The translations under genes were made by a program, and so were the position numbers. DNA of 64,000 nt, taken from NCBI RefSeq assembly GCF_000422665.1, contig NZ_AUGM01000001.1, forward strand, positions 675,352-739,351, given 5' to 3'. This document shows, piece after piece, positions 14,565 through 23,700 of the stretch. The number at the start of each line of letters is the position of its first letter. Position 1 is the first letter of the stretch. The notes beneath the pieces were generated by a model. The model saw only the letters and a list, made by a program, of their open reading frames with translations. It ran no database searches and was not told the DNA's origin. The DNA comes from Ferrimonas senticii DSM 18821. Lineage in GTDB: Bacteria > Pseudomonadota > Gammaproteobacteria > Enterobacterales > Shewanellaceae.

Positions 14565-15713
14565 ATGCTGCATAATCATTTCGTTACTAGTCTGGCGGAG
14601 GTCACGCCACAACAGTGGAATTCGCTATTTGGCCAGCATGATCCCTTCTGCGACTATCGCTTTTTGCGAGCGCTGGAACAACACCACTGCGTCGGCGAGC
14701 ACAGCGGTTGGCTACCGCAGTATTGGTTGCTGTTTGATGGCCAAAAGTTAATTGCCGCTGCCCCGCTGTACATTAAGCGGCACTCTTATGGCGAGTATCT
14801 GTTTGATTGGGGATGGGCCGAAGCCTACCAGCGTCATGGCTTGCGCTATTATCCAAAGTTGTTGGCCGCCATCCCATTTACCCCAGCCAGCGGTTGCCGT
14901 CTCGGCCATTTAGACGCCATTGAACTTGCCACTGTCACCGCCCAATTTACCGCGGCGGTCACAACACTGGCGCAGCAAATCGGAGCCAGCAATGCACAAG
15001 TGCTGTTTCCAACGACAGCGCAATGTCAGCAACTTGCCGATCAAGGCTGGCTGACAAGGCGCGATCTGCAGTTTCATTGGCTAAATCGTGGCTACGCCGA
15101 CTTCAATGACTTTTTGGCCAGCATGACCGCGCGCAAACGCAAAAGCATCAGCAAAGAGCGGCGCCGCCTAAGCGAACTACCGATTACCATCCGCTGCGTT
15201 GCCGGAGCGCAGATAAGCCCCGCCTTATGGCAGCAGTTTTATCGGTGTTATCAACAGACCTACGCCAAGCGCTCTGGCCATGGCGGTTATCTAAGTTTGG
15301 GGTTTTTCCAAGAACTCGGGCGAGTTATGCCAGAGCAACTGCTGCTGCAGGTTGCCTATTCGCAACACGCGGATCCGCAAGTGCTGGCCGCCGCGCTGTT
15401 TTTCAAATCCGACAGCACCCTTTATGGCCGCTACTGGGGCACCATGGTAGAGCTTGATGGCCTGCACTTTGAGCTGTGCTATTACCGTGGTATCGACTAC
15501 TGCATCCGCCACGGCTTAAGCCGGTTTGAATCCGGTGCCCAAGGGCAACACAAGATCCCGCGTGGATTTGAACCGCAATACGTCTACGGCAATGCATTGC
15601 TGTTTGATTCCCCCTTTGCCGATGCCATCAGCGATTTTTGCCAGCAAGAGTGGCAACAGATGGCGCAGCACAAACAGCAATTGGCCGAACGTTTACCGTT
15701 CAAACACCAGTAG
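14565..15713 (+). CDS. FemAB-like GNAT-fold acyltransferase (COG3146 type)
   Basis: This 382-residue protein resembles the FemAB-like/COG3146 'peptidogalycan biosynthesis' family. It has an FFDYRF-type start (DPFCDYRFLRALEQ), AAPLYIKRHSYGEYLFDWGWAEAY around residues 65-85, KRKSISKERRRL near 195, and a late RFESGAQGQHKIPRGFEP segment. The fold is a tandem acetyltransferase; proposed roles are aminoacyl or acyl transfer to envelope precursors or metabolites, unproven. ATG 14565 has AAGGA at spacing 7 and is preferred to ATG 14532 or 14538. The last 21 nt overlap the convergent DUF938 gene. Confidence 0.82.
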   Translation: MLHNHFVTSLAEVTPQQWNSLFGQHDPFCDYRFLRALEQHHCVGEHSGWLPQYWLLFDGQKLIAAAPLYIKRHSYGEYLFDWGWAEAYQRHGLRYYPKLLAAIPFTPASGCRLGHLDAIELATVTAQFTAAVTTLAQQIGASNAQVLFPTTAQCQQLADQGWLTRRDLQFHWLNRGYADFNDFLASMTARKRKSISKERRRLSELPITIRCVAGAQISPALWQQFYRCYQQTYAKRSGHGGYLSLGFFQELGRVMPEQLLLQVAYSQHADPQVLAAALFFKSDSTLYGRYWGTMVELDGLHFELCYYRGIDYCIRHGLSRFESGAQGQHKIPRGFEPQYVYGNALLFDSPFADAISDFCQQEWQQMAQHKQQLAERLPFKHQ

Positions 15714-16331
15714 CCGGTTGTTGGCTGGCATCGGTATATCTTGCTGCAGGTGCAACTGCGCCTGCTGCGCCAACTCTGCTATCGCGGCGATATCGCGAAT
15801 GCCCATGTGCGACGACTGTTGCCGCAGGTGGGCATCAAAAGCGGCATTCGATTCACTGCTAAAACGGCCATGATAGTTAAATGGGCCATACAAGCAGAAA
15901 CGACCGCCAACGGTTAAACCACGGCCGACGCCCGCAAACATCAGCGCCACTTCTTCCCAGGCCATAATATGGGCGGTATTGGCACTAAAGGCGCCATCAA
16001 ACTGGGCTAGTGGCCACTGTGACTGGTTAACATCAAGCTGGTAAGGGCCACGCAAATTAGCGCTTGGGGCAAATCGATGCCAATTCAAAATTCCTTGATG
16101 ATTGGCGCTGATGTCGCTGCAATGCCACTGCAAATGAGGAAGGTTGGGGGCGAAATAAACACTGTGTTGGCCAGTACCAGAGCCTAACTCCAACACCAGT
16201 TTGGTCTCGGCAAACAACCACTTGAGCTCGGCTAAGATCGGCACCTTGTTGTTTTCACAGGCCTGAGAATAAGGCTGCGGCAGCGCAGTCGGGCTCGGTT
16301 CGCCGGCGGGATCGCTTAAGTTGATAGACAT
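15693..16331 (-). CDS. DUF938 family SAM-dependent methyltransferase-like protein
   Basis: This is a 212-residue class I methyltransferase-fold protein. The SAM-binding motif LVLELGSGTGQHSVYFA is at about residues 45-61, with CSDISANHQGI after it. FSANTAHIMAWEEVALMFAGVGRGL near 115-140 and the LYGPFNYHGRFSSESNAAFD block are characteristic of DUF938 (UPF0585). The substrate is unknown. It is convergent with the FemAB-like gene, overlapping by 21 nt, so neither has a private terminator. Confidence 0.85.
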   Translation of the reverse strand: MSINLSDPAGEPSPTALPQPYSQACENNKVPILAELKWLFAETKLVLELGSGTGQHSVYFAPNLPHLQWHCSDISANHQGILNWHRFAPSANLRGPYQLDVNQSQWPLAQFDGAFSANTAHIMAWEEVALMFAGVGRGLTVGGRFCLYGPFNYHGRFSSESNAAFDAHLRQQSSHMGIRDIAAIAELAQQAQLHLQQDIPMPANNRLLVFER

Positions 16332-16404
16332 AAGAAGAGGCTAAGTTATTGTCAGTGTTGAGCAAATCCTAGCCGAAAAGGAGTCTCGTTAACACGATAA
16401 GCCA

Positions 16405-16434
16405 CCATTAAAAAGGCGCCGATAACGGCGCCTT
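16405..16434 (-). terminator. Intrinsic terminator of the DUF368 gene
   Basis: On the minus strand the stem AAGGCGCCG/CGGCGCCTT with a 4-nt loop is followed by TTTTTAA. It lies about 40 nt after the DUF368 stop codon. Confidence 0.88.
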
Positions 16435-16474
16435 GTTGCAGTTCAGTCCACATCTGCGGTTGCAGCAACCAGGA

Positions 16475-17395
16475 TCACTGGTTGTTGGCGGCGTAGCGCT
16501 CCAACGCCCACACCAAGCCAAAACCAAATACCATGCAAGCCAGCGCCAACAGGATCTGCGGCTGTTGCCCAGTAATTTCAGCAAACTGCCACGGCGAGAG
16601 CGCTTGCTCGGTCAACGGCACTTGTTGGCCGCTGGAGTTAATCCGAGTAGTCAGTACCTGCTTCCACGGCCACACCTTGTTAAGGGTACCGATCATCAAG
16701 CCACACAGGAACGATAAGGTGACGCCACGAAAGTGCTTCAACAGGTAGGACAGCACATGGCTAAAGCTCAACAGCCCCAACACTGCACCGGATAAAAACA
16801 GACCGATGATGGTTAGGTCTAACTCTTTTACCGCACCGATAATCGGCACATATAAGCCGAGCAACAACAAGATAAAACTGCCGCTGATCCCCGGAAGAAT
16901 CATCGCACAGATAGCGATCATCCCACCCAGCACCACATTGACTGGGGTCGGATCCAGCGCTAACGGGTTGGCCGCCGTGATCAGATAGGCCAAGCCGATC
17001 CCTAGCACCGCCGCGGCGATATTGCTTGGCTTGGCACCACCAACCTCTTTGCCGATATGCACGATCGAGATCAGGATCAGGCCAAAGAAGAAACTCCACA
17101 GCGGGATCGGGTGAAATTCCAACAGGTAGGTAATTAGCCGCGCTAGTGACAAGAAGCTGGTGGCGATCCCCGCCAGCAAGGTAACTAAGAAAGTCCCGTT
17201 AATGTGCTGCCACACCGACAACAGTCCGTCACGACGCAGCATCCCAATCAGCGTCGGATTGATTCGCCGAATCGATTCCAACAACAGATCGTAAATGCCA
17301 GAGATAAAAGCGATGGTGCCGCCGGAAACGCCGGGGACTACGTCCGCTGCGCCCATAGCCATCCCTTTGAAAAATGTACGAAAATCTATAGCCAT
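16475..17395 (-). CDS. DUF368 polyprenyl-phosphate transporter (PopT-like)
   Basis: This is a 306-residue inner-membrane protein with about 8-9 helices. DUF368 markers are FKGMAMGAADVVPGVSGGTIAFISGIY near the N-terminus (residues 8-34) and the repeat-like ICAMILPGISGSFILLLLGLY near 165-185; both contain the paired PG(V/I)SG motif. The family has been shown to recycle undecaprenyl phosphate across the inner membrane in other bacteria, supporting envelope synthesis. ATG 17395 gives the family N-terminus; longer in-frame starts are unlikely. It is transcribed divergently from the CRP-site/ncRNA region at 17486-17800 and ends at its own terminator. Confidence 0.88.
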   Translation of the reverse strand: MAIDFRTFFKGMAMGAADVVPGVSGGTIAFISGIYDLLLESIRRINPTLIGMLRRDGLLSVWQHINGTFLVTLLAGIATSFLSLARLITYLLEFHPIPLWSFFFGLILISIVHIGKEVGGAKPSNIAAAVLGIGLAYLITAANPLALDPTPVNVVLGGMIAICAMILPGISGSFILLLLGLYVPIIGAVKELDLTIIGLFLSGAVLGLLSFSHVLSYLLKHFRGVTLSFLCGLMIGTLNKVWPWKQVLTTRINSSGQQVPLTEQALSPWQFAEITGQQPQILLALACMVFGFGLVWALERYAANNQ

Positions 17396-17485
17396 ATGAC
17401 AAAGTAGGTAGATAAAACTGCGGCGATTATACCGAGTCGATGTGAAAATTGGCGTGATAATTTGCAATCACCGAGCAAACTCAAG

Positions 17486-17501
17486 CGTGAGTCAGATCAC
17501 A
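17486..17501 (+). promoter_or_regulatory. CRP-binding site
   Basis: CGTGA-GTCAGA-TCACA matches the TGTGA-N6-TCACA consensus at nine of ten core positions. It lies about 60-70 nt upstream of a TCATAA (17548-17553) -10-like element, the spacing of a class I activator site. It lies between the divergent DUF368 gene and the candidate ncRNA. Confidence 0.6.
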
Positions 17502-17559
17502 TTCAGTTTGCGCTTGACGTGAATTGTTGCACAACTCTCCGAAGTGGTCATAAAAAGAG

Positions 17560-17800
17560 CAGACAAGCCTGTAGCGGCACCGTAATCTGTTGCCATTCGC
17601 CGCAGGCTGCAATCGTTAGGGGAACGACTGCAGCAGAACAAGCAAGACTAACCAAGCTCAGCGCTAGCATCGATAAGGCGTAGGGGAAAACCGCTTGCCG
17701 GTTTACGCTAAGTTGATGGCGCGATGATGGGTTAGTTCAACAACAGCGAATGCCTAGCTTGGCCATTACTCGTAATGAGTGATGGCCTTTTTCTTTTTTG
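17560..17800 (+). ncRNA. Candidate ~240-nt noncoding RNA under CRP control
   Basis: The 409 nt between the DUF368 gene and the minus-strand gene at 17805 contain no convincing frame yet end in one of the strongest plus-strand terminators in the window. No plus-strand protein gene lies upstream, so the terminator implies an RNA gene. A -10-like TCATAA (17548-17553) and an upstream CRP site give a start near 17560. Visible structure: AGCCTG/CAGGCT enclosing GGCA/TGCC (about 17566-17608); GTT-AGGGGA-AC near 17615; and a long hairpin GCGT...AAACCG/CGGTTTACGC (about 17678-17708). AGGGGA, a CsrA-type core, appears unpaired twice. It does not match 6S, tmRNA, SRP or RNase P RNA. Confidence 0.5.
17761..17800 (+). 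terminator. Intrinsic terminator of the candidate ncRNA
   Basis: GGCCATTACTC / GAGTGATGGCC form an 11-bp stem (one G-T wobble) with a GTAAT loop, followed by TTTTTCTTTTTT. It is oriented plus and located 5 nt before the stop of the opposite-strand gene. Confidence 0.9.
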
Positions 17801-17804
17801 GGGG

Positions 17805-18215
17805 TTATCCCATACCGGCAATAGTCAGTCGTTGCCGCACCGCTTCCAACCAGTTGAGCGCTGGGCTACGTTCAGCAAACATCTGCACTTGCTTATCGGG
17901 ATAATTCAGCTGGTTAACCGACACCGCACTTTGCTGGGCGCTGATGGCGCTGTGCGACTTGGAATACACCGCCACAAATCGCTGCTGCGGCAAACTGCCT
18001 ATCGATAACGCCGCACCAAAGCTGTAACTGTATTCGCGGTTGGCATCAACTAGGATGTCAAACGGAAACGGACAATGCTGCTGCCAAAACTGATCAAAGG
18101 CTTGGCAATCTTCCAAAGTTATCTCCGCCCCGTTATCGACCAACACTTCAAACAGATCCGGCTTAAGTTCCACTAATTGGCAACAAGCCACTCGATGAAT
18201 TTTACCTGACACCAC
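17805..18215 (-). CDS. Hypothetical protein, possible SpoIIAA/STAS-like fold
   Basis: This is a 136-residue soluble protein. The pattern is an initial strand region (KPDLFEVLVDNGAEITLEDCQAFDQFWQQ), then FDILVDANREYSYSFGAAL, FVAVYSKSHSAI and a C-terminal AERSPALNWLEAVRQRL helix. This resembles small STAS/SpoIIAA-like proteins seen mainly in Bacteroidetes and some marine proteobacteria, whose function is unknown. I recognise the general pattern rather than a named family. The start is GTG 18215 behind AAGGGA. It is monocistronic, with MITE copy 2 about 150 nt upstream of its start. Confidence 0.55.
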   Translation of the reverse strand: MVSGKIHRVACCQLVELKPDLFEVLVDNGAEITLEDCQAFDQFWQQHCPFPFDILVDANREYSYSFGAALSIGSLPQQRFVAVYSKSHSAISAQQSAVSVNQLNYPDKQVQMFAERSPALNWLEAVRQRLTIAGMG

Positions 18216-18365
18216 GCAATCCCTTGTGACTTTGAATGCTGCTTAAGTTATTGCACCGCAAAGCTTTAGACCAGCACCGTCGGCATCAAAAATTGTCGCC
18301 ACCGCAACAACCAATCTGTTGCTTGGTTCAGTACAGCACGAATCACTGCTTATTAGTCAGCTAGC

Positions 18366-18598
18366 TAGGGCGTGTTGACGTTTGAAGTTCAGAATTTGGT
18401 CGAGGATAACGGCTGTCAATTGAGGATTGCGATTGAAGGCATAGTGGCTCTACGTCGAAATCGTATGACGAAGAGTGACGGCCGTTAGTCCGACCCTGCA
18501 AGGCGCCCATCGATGCCAACTGACCAAGCAAGTTCAATTTACTATTAAATTTGCTTATGAAAGGCGCAAAAATTTTCGGCAAAGGTCAACACGCCCTA
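18366..18598 (+). mobile_element. MITE-like inverted-repeat element, copy 2
   Basis: This 233-bp element has the same termini as copies 1 and 3 (TAGGGCGTGTTGACGTTTG at the left, CAAAGGTCAACACGCCCTA at the right, one mismatch). It shares the conserved block TTTGGTCGAGGATA through GAAGAGTGACGGCC with them. The right boundary abuts the T-tract of the recD terminator, so the insertion sits exactly at a transcription end. A 73-codon minus-strand frame runs through it but is not preserved in copy 3. Confidence 0.87.
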
Positions 18599-18635
18599 AA
18601 AAAACAGAGCGTAAGCGGCGGCAAAACGCTCTGTT
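18597..18635 (-). terminator. recD: Intrinsic terminator of recCBD
   Basis: On the minus strand, AACAGAGCGT / ACGCTCTGTT form a 10-bp stem with a 13-nt loop and lead into TTTTTTT, which runs directly into the terminal repeat of MITE copy 2. Confidence 0.87.
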
Positions 18636-18654
18636 TCTCCGCAGGCTTTCAGGC

Positions 18655-20736
18655 CTAAGTAAGTCCCAAGCGTTGTGCCAGCCCAGAGGCACGCTCGGTT
18701 CTTTTGCCGATGGCATCGGCGACCAAATTGGGGTTGGCGATAACCAGGGTAAACCACAGCTTAGCGCGGGTAATGCCGGTGTAGATCAGCTCGCGGGTTA
18801 ACACCGGATTGGGGCGATCCGGCAGCACCAGCGCGGTATGGCTAAATTCACTGCCTTGGGATTTGTGCACGGTCATCGCAAATACCGTCTCCACCTGTGA
18901 CAAACGGCTTGGTAAAACCGCCTTTAAGCTGCCATCGGCCATGGGGAACACCACTCGCAGCTGGCCGCCCTCGGCGGCAATCGGCAGACAGATGCCAATA
19001 TCGCCATTCATCAACTTTAAGCCGTAATCGTTACGCATCACCATCACCGGCCGACCGGCATACCAGCCGTGATCACTGCTGATTAATCCCTGCTTATACA
19101 GTAACGAGGCGATCCGCTGATTAAGGCCGCTAACCCCCCACTCGCCTTCCCGTACCGCGGCAAGCAGTTGGAACTGATTAAACGCGCTGAGCAACTGCCG
19201 CTGCCACTGACTTTCATCCTGCTGCTGACAACCTTGCTGCAACAACTCAAGGTAGTGACGATAACCCTGCGGCTGCTGACCATTGCGCTCGGATAATCCG
19301 TTCGCCCGACCATCCAACAGCAGCTGGGTTAGCGCCTGCTCGTTGACCTCGCCGTTGGCACTCGATTTAGCGACAATAAACGCCAGATCACCAGAGGATT
19401 GCTGCAACTGCTGACGCGCGCCGGCCACATCACCGGCGTTAACCGCCGCCGCCAATTGACCAATGCCAGAATCGGCGCCAAAGCGGTGTGACTTACGCAG
19501 CATCACCAGTTGCTGCTCCAGCGCGGTACCGGCACCGACATAGGCGGACAAGTCATAACCACTGGCGCGATAAACGAAGCCTTGAGTGTCAGCTTGGTAA
19601 CGACCGGCTTGGGCGTGACGGCACAGATCCCCAAGTACAGCACCGGCTTCTACCGACGACAACTGGTCTTTATCCCCCAGCAAAATCAGCCGTGCTTGGG
19701 CGGGGACCGCCGCCAGTAGGCTCGCCATCATCTCCAAATCGACCATCGACGCTTCATCCACAATCAACACATCTAAGTGCAGTGGATTGGCGGCGTTGTG
19801 ACGGAAAAAACGGCTGTCTGGACGAGCGCCTAACAAGCGATGCAAGGTCGCCACTTCAGCGGGGATCCGCGCGGCGATCTCCGCCGGGATCTCGGCCACC
19901 TGACCGGCCGCAATCGCCGCCAAGGTGGCCGCCAGCGATTCCGATAACCGCGCCGCCGCTTTACCGGTCGGTGCCGCCAATTGGATTCGTAAACCGGCGC
20001 TATCGACGCCCTGCTGCTCGACCGTTAGTGACTGCAACAACGCCAGCAGTCGCACTACGGTGGTGGTTTTGCCGGTACCAGGGCCGCCGGAGATCACACT
20101 TATCCCAGAGCGGGCCGCCAAGGCGGCGGCAACACTTTGCCAATGCACCTGCTGGCCGTTGAGTTCCGCTTCATCTTTGAGTGGGTCGAACAGTGCCGCC
20201 AGTCGCGCTGGCAGATCCTCTGGCAACGGGAAAGTCTGCTCAAGCCGCAGCGCCAGCGACTCGGCCACTTGCTGCTCATACTCAAAATAGCGCCGCAGAT
20301 AGAGGCGGCCACCACTGAACACCAACGGTGCGCTACCTCGGTCACTGTCACCTTCGGCCACATCAATCACCGACGAGGCCGACAGCGCTTGGCTCGCGGC
20401 GGCAACGCTTACCCCGGCTAACCACTCACTGGGTAACGATTCGGCAAAAAATTCCCGCCCAGGCGGTGGTAATCCTAACAGCCAGTTCGGCTGAGTTAGG
20501 ATAGCCGCGACATCCATACAGATGTGGCCACGCCCGGTCTGATGACTGGTGAGCGCGCACAACAGCAACACCAGCGGATTATGCTCGCCTTGCTGCTGCA
20601 GCAGTTGCACAAAAGCCAGATCGAGTTGCCGGATCCAACCTTGGCGCTGATAGTGTTCCAACGGTTGTAACTCGGAAGGTAAGCCTTTGGCAGCAAAACC
20701 AAAGCTTGGCACGGCCGGTAACGCTGACTGATTCAT
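18655..20736 (-). CDS. recD: RecBCD exonuclease V, RecD subunit
   Basis: This 693-residue 5'-3' SF1 helicase is the alpha subunit of the RecBCD recombination nuclease. Walker A is VISGGPGTGKTTTVVRLL near residue 215. Walker B is LIVDEASMVDLEMM near 325. QLVMLRKSHRFG and the late VFAMTVHKSQGSEFSHTALVLP and LIYTGITRAK motifs (about 630-670) are standard RecD helicase motifs. The N-terminal region is longer than in E. coli (608 aa). Its ATG overlaps the recB stop as ATGA, so translation is coupled. The operon ends at the terminator next to MITE copy 2. Confidence 0.95.
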   Translation of the reverse strand: MNQSALPAVPSFGFAAKGLPSELQPLEHYQRQGWIRQLDLAFVQLLQQQGEHNPLVLLLCALTSHQTGRGHICMDVAAILTQPNWLLGLPPPGREFFAESLPSEWLAGVSVAAASQALSASSVIDVAEGDSDRGSAPLVFSGGRLYLRRYFEYEQQVAESLALRLEQTFPLPEDLPARLAALFDPLKDEAELNGQQVHWQSVAAALAARSGISVISGGPGTGKTTTVVRLLALLQSLTVEQQGVDSAGLRIQLAAPTGKAAARLSESLAATLAAIAAGQVAEIPAEIAARIPAEVATLHRLLGARPDSRFFRHNAANPLHLDVLIVDEASMVDLEMMASLLAAVPAQARLILLGDKDQLSSVEAGAVLGDLCRHAQAGRYQADTQGFVYRASGYDLSAYVGAGTALEQQLVMLRKSHRFGADSGIGQLAAAVNAGDVAGARQQLQQSSGDLAFIVAKSSANGEVNEQALTQLLLDGRANGLSERNGQQPQGYRHYLELLQQGCQQQDESQWQRQLLSAFNQFQLLAAVREGEWGVSGLNQRIASLLYKQGLISSDHGWYAGRPVMVMRNDYGLKLMNGDIGICLPIAAEGGQLRVVFPMADGSLKAVLPSRLSQVETVFAMTVHKSQGSEFSHTALVLPDRPNPVLTRELIYTGITRAKLWFTLVIANPNLVADAIGKRTERASGLAQRLGLT

Positions 20737-23700
20737 ACTGCTGCCTCCGCGCCGCGAAAAAGTTGATCCATCTGTTCGATAAGCGCCTTGGACGGCGACA
20801 CCGTCAGCGCCCCCTGCCCCAATTGTCCCGCTTGCAAACCACGCAAAAAGAGATACAGCCCGCCGCCAATATCGCGATCAAAGTCGTAGTCCGCCAGCCG
20901 CGATTTTAGCAACCGATGCAGCGCCAAAGTGTACAGCGCCGCCTGCAGATCGTAGCGGTGTTCAAGCATCGCCTGTTGCATCGCCTGTGGCTGATAGGCA
21001 CTGGCATCCGCGCCAAGATAGTTGGATTTGTAATCGGCCACGTAGTAGCGACCATCAACATAGAAGGTCAAATCAATAAAGCCCTTTAACATGCCATTAA
21101 GCTGGATTGGGTTGAGGCTTGGACGCGGCAAATGGGGCCAGATGTGCTGGCGCACCAGCGCATCCAACTTACCGATATCGGCGTGATTAACCGCAAACCA
21201 AAACTCTAACTCCGGCAGCGCCAACGGCAGTTGCAACAAACTGGCATTCAACCCATTTAATGGCAGCGGCACCTGTAGCGCTTCGACAAACCACGGTGCC
21301 AGCAGCGATTCAAACCCGGCAAAGCCGTGACTTGGGCAATGCTGCGCTAAATACTCCTGCAACGCCTCGGCATCGATCTGAAAACGTTGCTCTTGGCAGG
21401 CCCATTCAAACAAGTCATGCAAAAAGGTACCCGCCGCCGCGCCTTTGGGAAACGCGTGGATGGTGCCGGGTTGTGGCTGCACAGGTTGTTCACTGCTAAC
21501 CGCCGTCAGCATCATCTCCGCCAATTGATCGGCGCTGGCTTCAGTGGCATAGCGATCACTGCTGGACTCCACCTCTGCGGCGGGCTGGCTGTGACTCATG
21601 CCCGCCAGCAAGCCCGAATAGGAACTGACCCACCAACGGCCAAAGGGCTGGCGCTGATAGGGCTGCGGCGCTGGCAGCGGCGGCAGTTGGCCATCGCCGA
21701 CATAGCGCACATTGCTTGGTTCGCTGGCAAAATGCAGTTGGGTGTGTGGCTGCTGGGCTAACTGCTCAAGCTTATTGACGATATCGGCGCTGTCGAGCGG
21801 CGCGCCATCCGCCAGCAGTTTGCCAAAGGCGTTCAGATGAACGTTAACCTTTTTGCCTTGGCCAATTTTCAGCGGCGCCAGCCCCAAATAACAGGCGTAT
21901 TCAGCGCGGGTGATCGCCACGTACAGCAAGCGAATGTCCTCGGCCAACCGTTCCCGATCCGCCAGCGCCTTAGCCTCATCATCGGGATTAAAGCTGAGTT
22001 GGTTAGCGCCATCGGCGTCGCGGTAAAACAGTGCTGCGCCCGCCTTCGCTTGCCGAAAACTTAAGATAAACGGCAGGAACACCAGCTTGTACTGCAGCCC
22101 TTTGGATTTATGGATGGTGATCACTTTAACCAGCGCCGCGTCGGATTCTAAGCGCATCACTTGTTCATCAGAGCGCTCGCCCTGATCGCTGCACTGTTCG
22201 GTTAGGTAGCGCAGCAGCGCTAACTCGCCATCCAAACCGGCAGCGGCTGCTTGCAGCAGTTCGGCTAAGTGCAGCAAGTTGGTTAAGCGGCGCTCGCCCA
22301 AGTCTGGCTCATGCAGCAGTCGCTGCGCCACGTCAAAGCGCACCAGCAGTTGCCGCAGCATCGGCAAAATGCCCTGCTGCTGCCAGATCAGTTGCAGCGT
22401 TTTAAAGGTATCGAGCTGCTGTTCCCACGCCCGTTCATCGCGGCTAAGCAATTCCAGCTGCGAGAAATTCAGCCCCAAGGTGCGACAGGCCAGCGCAGCG
22501 CGCACCGCTCGGTCATCTTGCGGATAGACCGCCGCCGTTAACAGCAAGCGCAGATCCGCCGCTTCGTCACTTAAGTAAACCGACTCTTTATCGGACAGAT
22601 ACACCGAACGCACACCACGAGCGGCCAAGGCGCTGCGAATGGCGTTGGCTTCGGTAAAGTCACGTACCAACACCGCAATATCAGCGGCGCCAACCGGTTC
22701 GATATCATCGCCATTATTGATATCGACAAAGCCGCTTTGGCGCTGCTGCCCCTGATTTAGCATCAGGGTGATCCGCTCAGCCGCCTGTTCACTCATAAGC
22801 GCAAGGTATTCGGCTTTACTGATGGGATCGTCACTGGGCTGCCAGATAAAATGCATCGCCGCTTGCGCTTGGCCACACTGTTGCCACTGACGCCGTTTGC
22901 CGTTGGCAGCCACCGATTCAAACGGGATCCGCTGTTGGTACATAAAGGCACCATCGGGGTAACCTTGCGCTTGTTCAAACAAAGCGTTGGCGGCGGTTAC
23001 CATCGCCGCGGTCGAACGGAAGTTTTTGCCCAAGGTGTAGTGATGACCAGCGGTATCGTCCCGCGCTTGCAGATAGGTGTAGATGTCGGCGCCACGAAAG
23101 GCGTAGATCGCCTGCTTAGGATCGCCAATCATCATCAGTCCAAGCTGCGACTGATTGAGATACAAACTGGAAAAGATGCCGTACTGAATCGGATCGGTAT
23201 CCTGAAATTCATCGATCAACGCCACCGGAAATTGATGGCGAATTTTCGCCGCCAGTTGGCCATCGTCAGTCGCTAAGGCGCTGCCCAAATCGTTGATCAG
23301 ATCGTCATGCCCAAGCAGCGCCAAACGCTGTTTCTCGGCAATGATCCGCTGATTAACCCAATCGGCCGCATGGCGCAGCAGTGTCTGTTTTAGATCCAGC
23401 TTTTCCAGTTCGATATTGAGATTTTCCAGCGCCGCAAACGCCGGCGATTCCAACGGCGCCGACCCTTTTTTGGCCGCATCAAGCATACCGCCAGTAGTGT
23501 AGCGAGTCGCCAGCGTGCCCTCTGGCAGTTCATCATCACTGCTAAGCCACGCTTCCAACTTATCTGGGTGGTTGGCACGCACCTTGTTGCCATTCAACTG
23601 CTTTTTGGCGATCGCTTCGGTCAACTGCGCTTTCAATTCTGGCCACAGGCTGCGCCAAATGGCTTTACAGCGTTCGATTTTTTCCGCTTTAGCCGCAGCC

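Noticed and set aside
17560..17800. Known structured RNA (6S, tmRNA, RNase P, SRP, CsrB) at the candidate ncRNA
   Set aside because: The required conserved cores (for example the 6S bubble, tmRNA T-loop, RNase P GAGGAAAGTCC, SRP GGAAGCAGC, many GGA repeats) are absent; two AGGGGA motifs alone do not make CsrB.
18361..18582. 73-codon minus-strand frame through MITE copy 2
   Set aside because: The corresponding frame is not maintained in copies 1 and 3 (indels and stops), so it is a by-product of the element rather than a gene.
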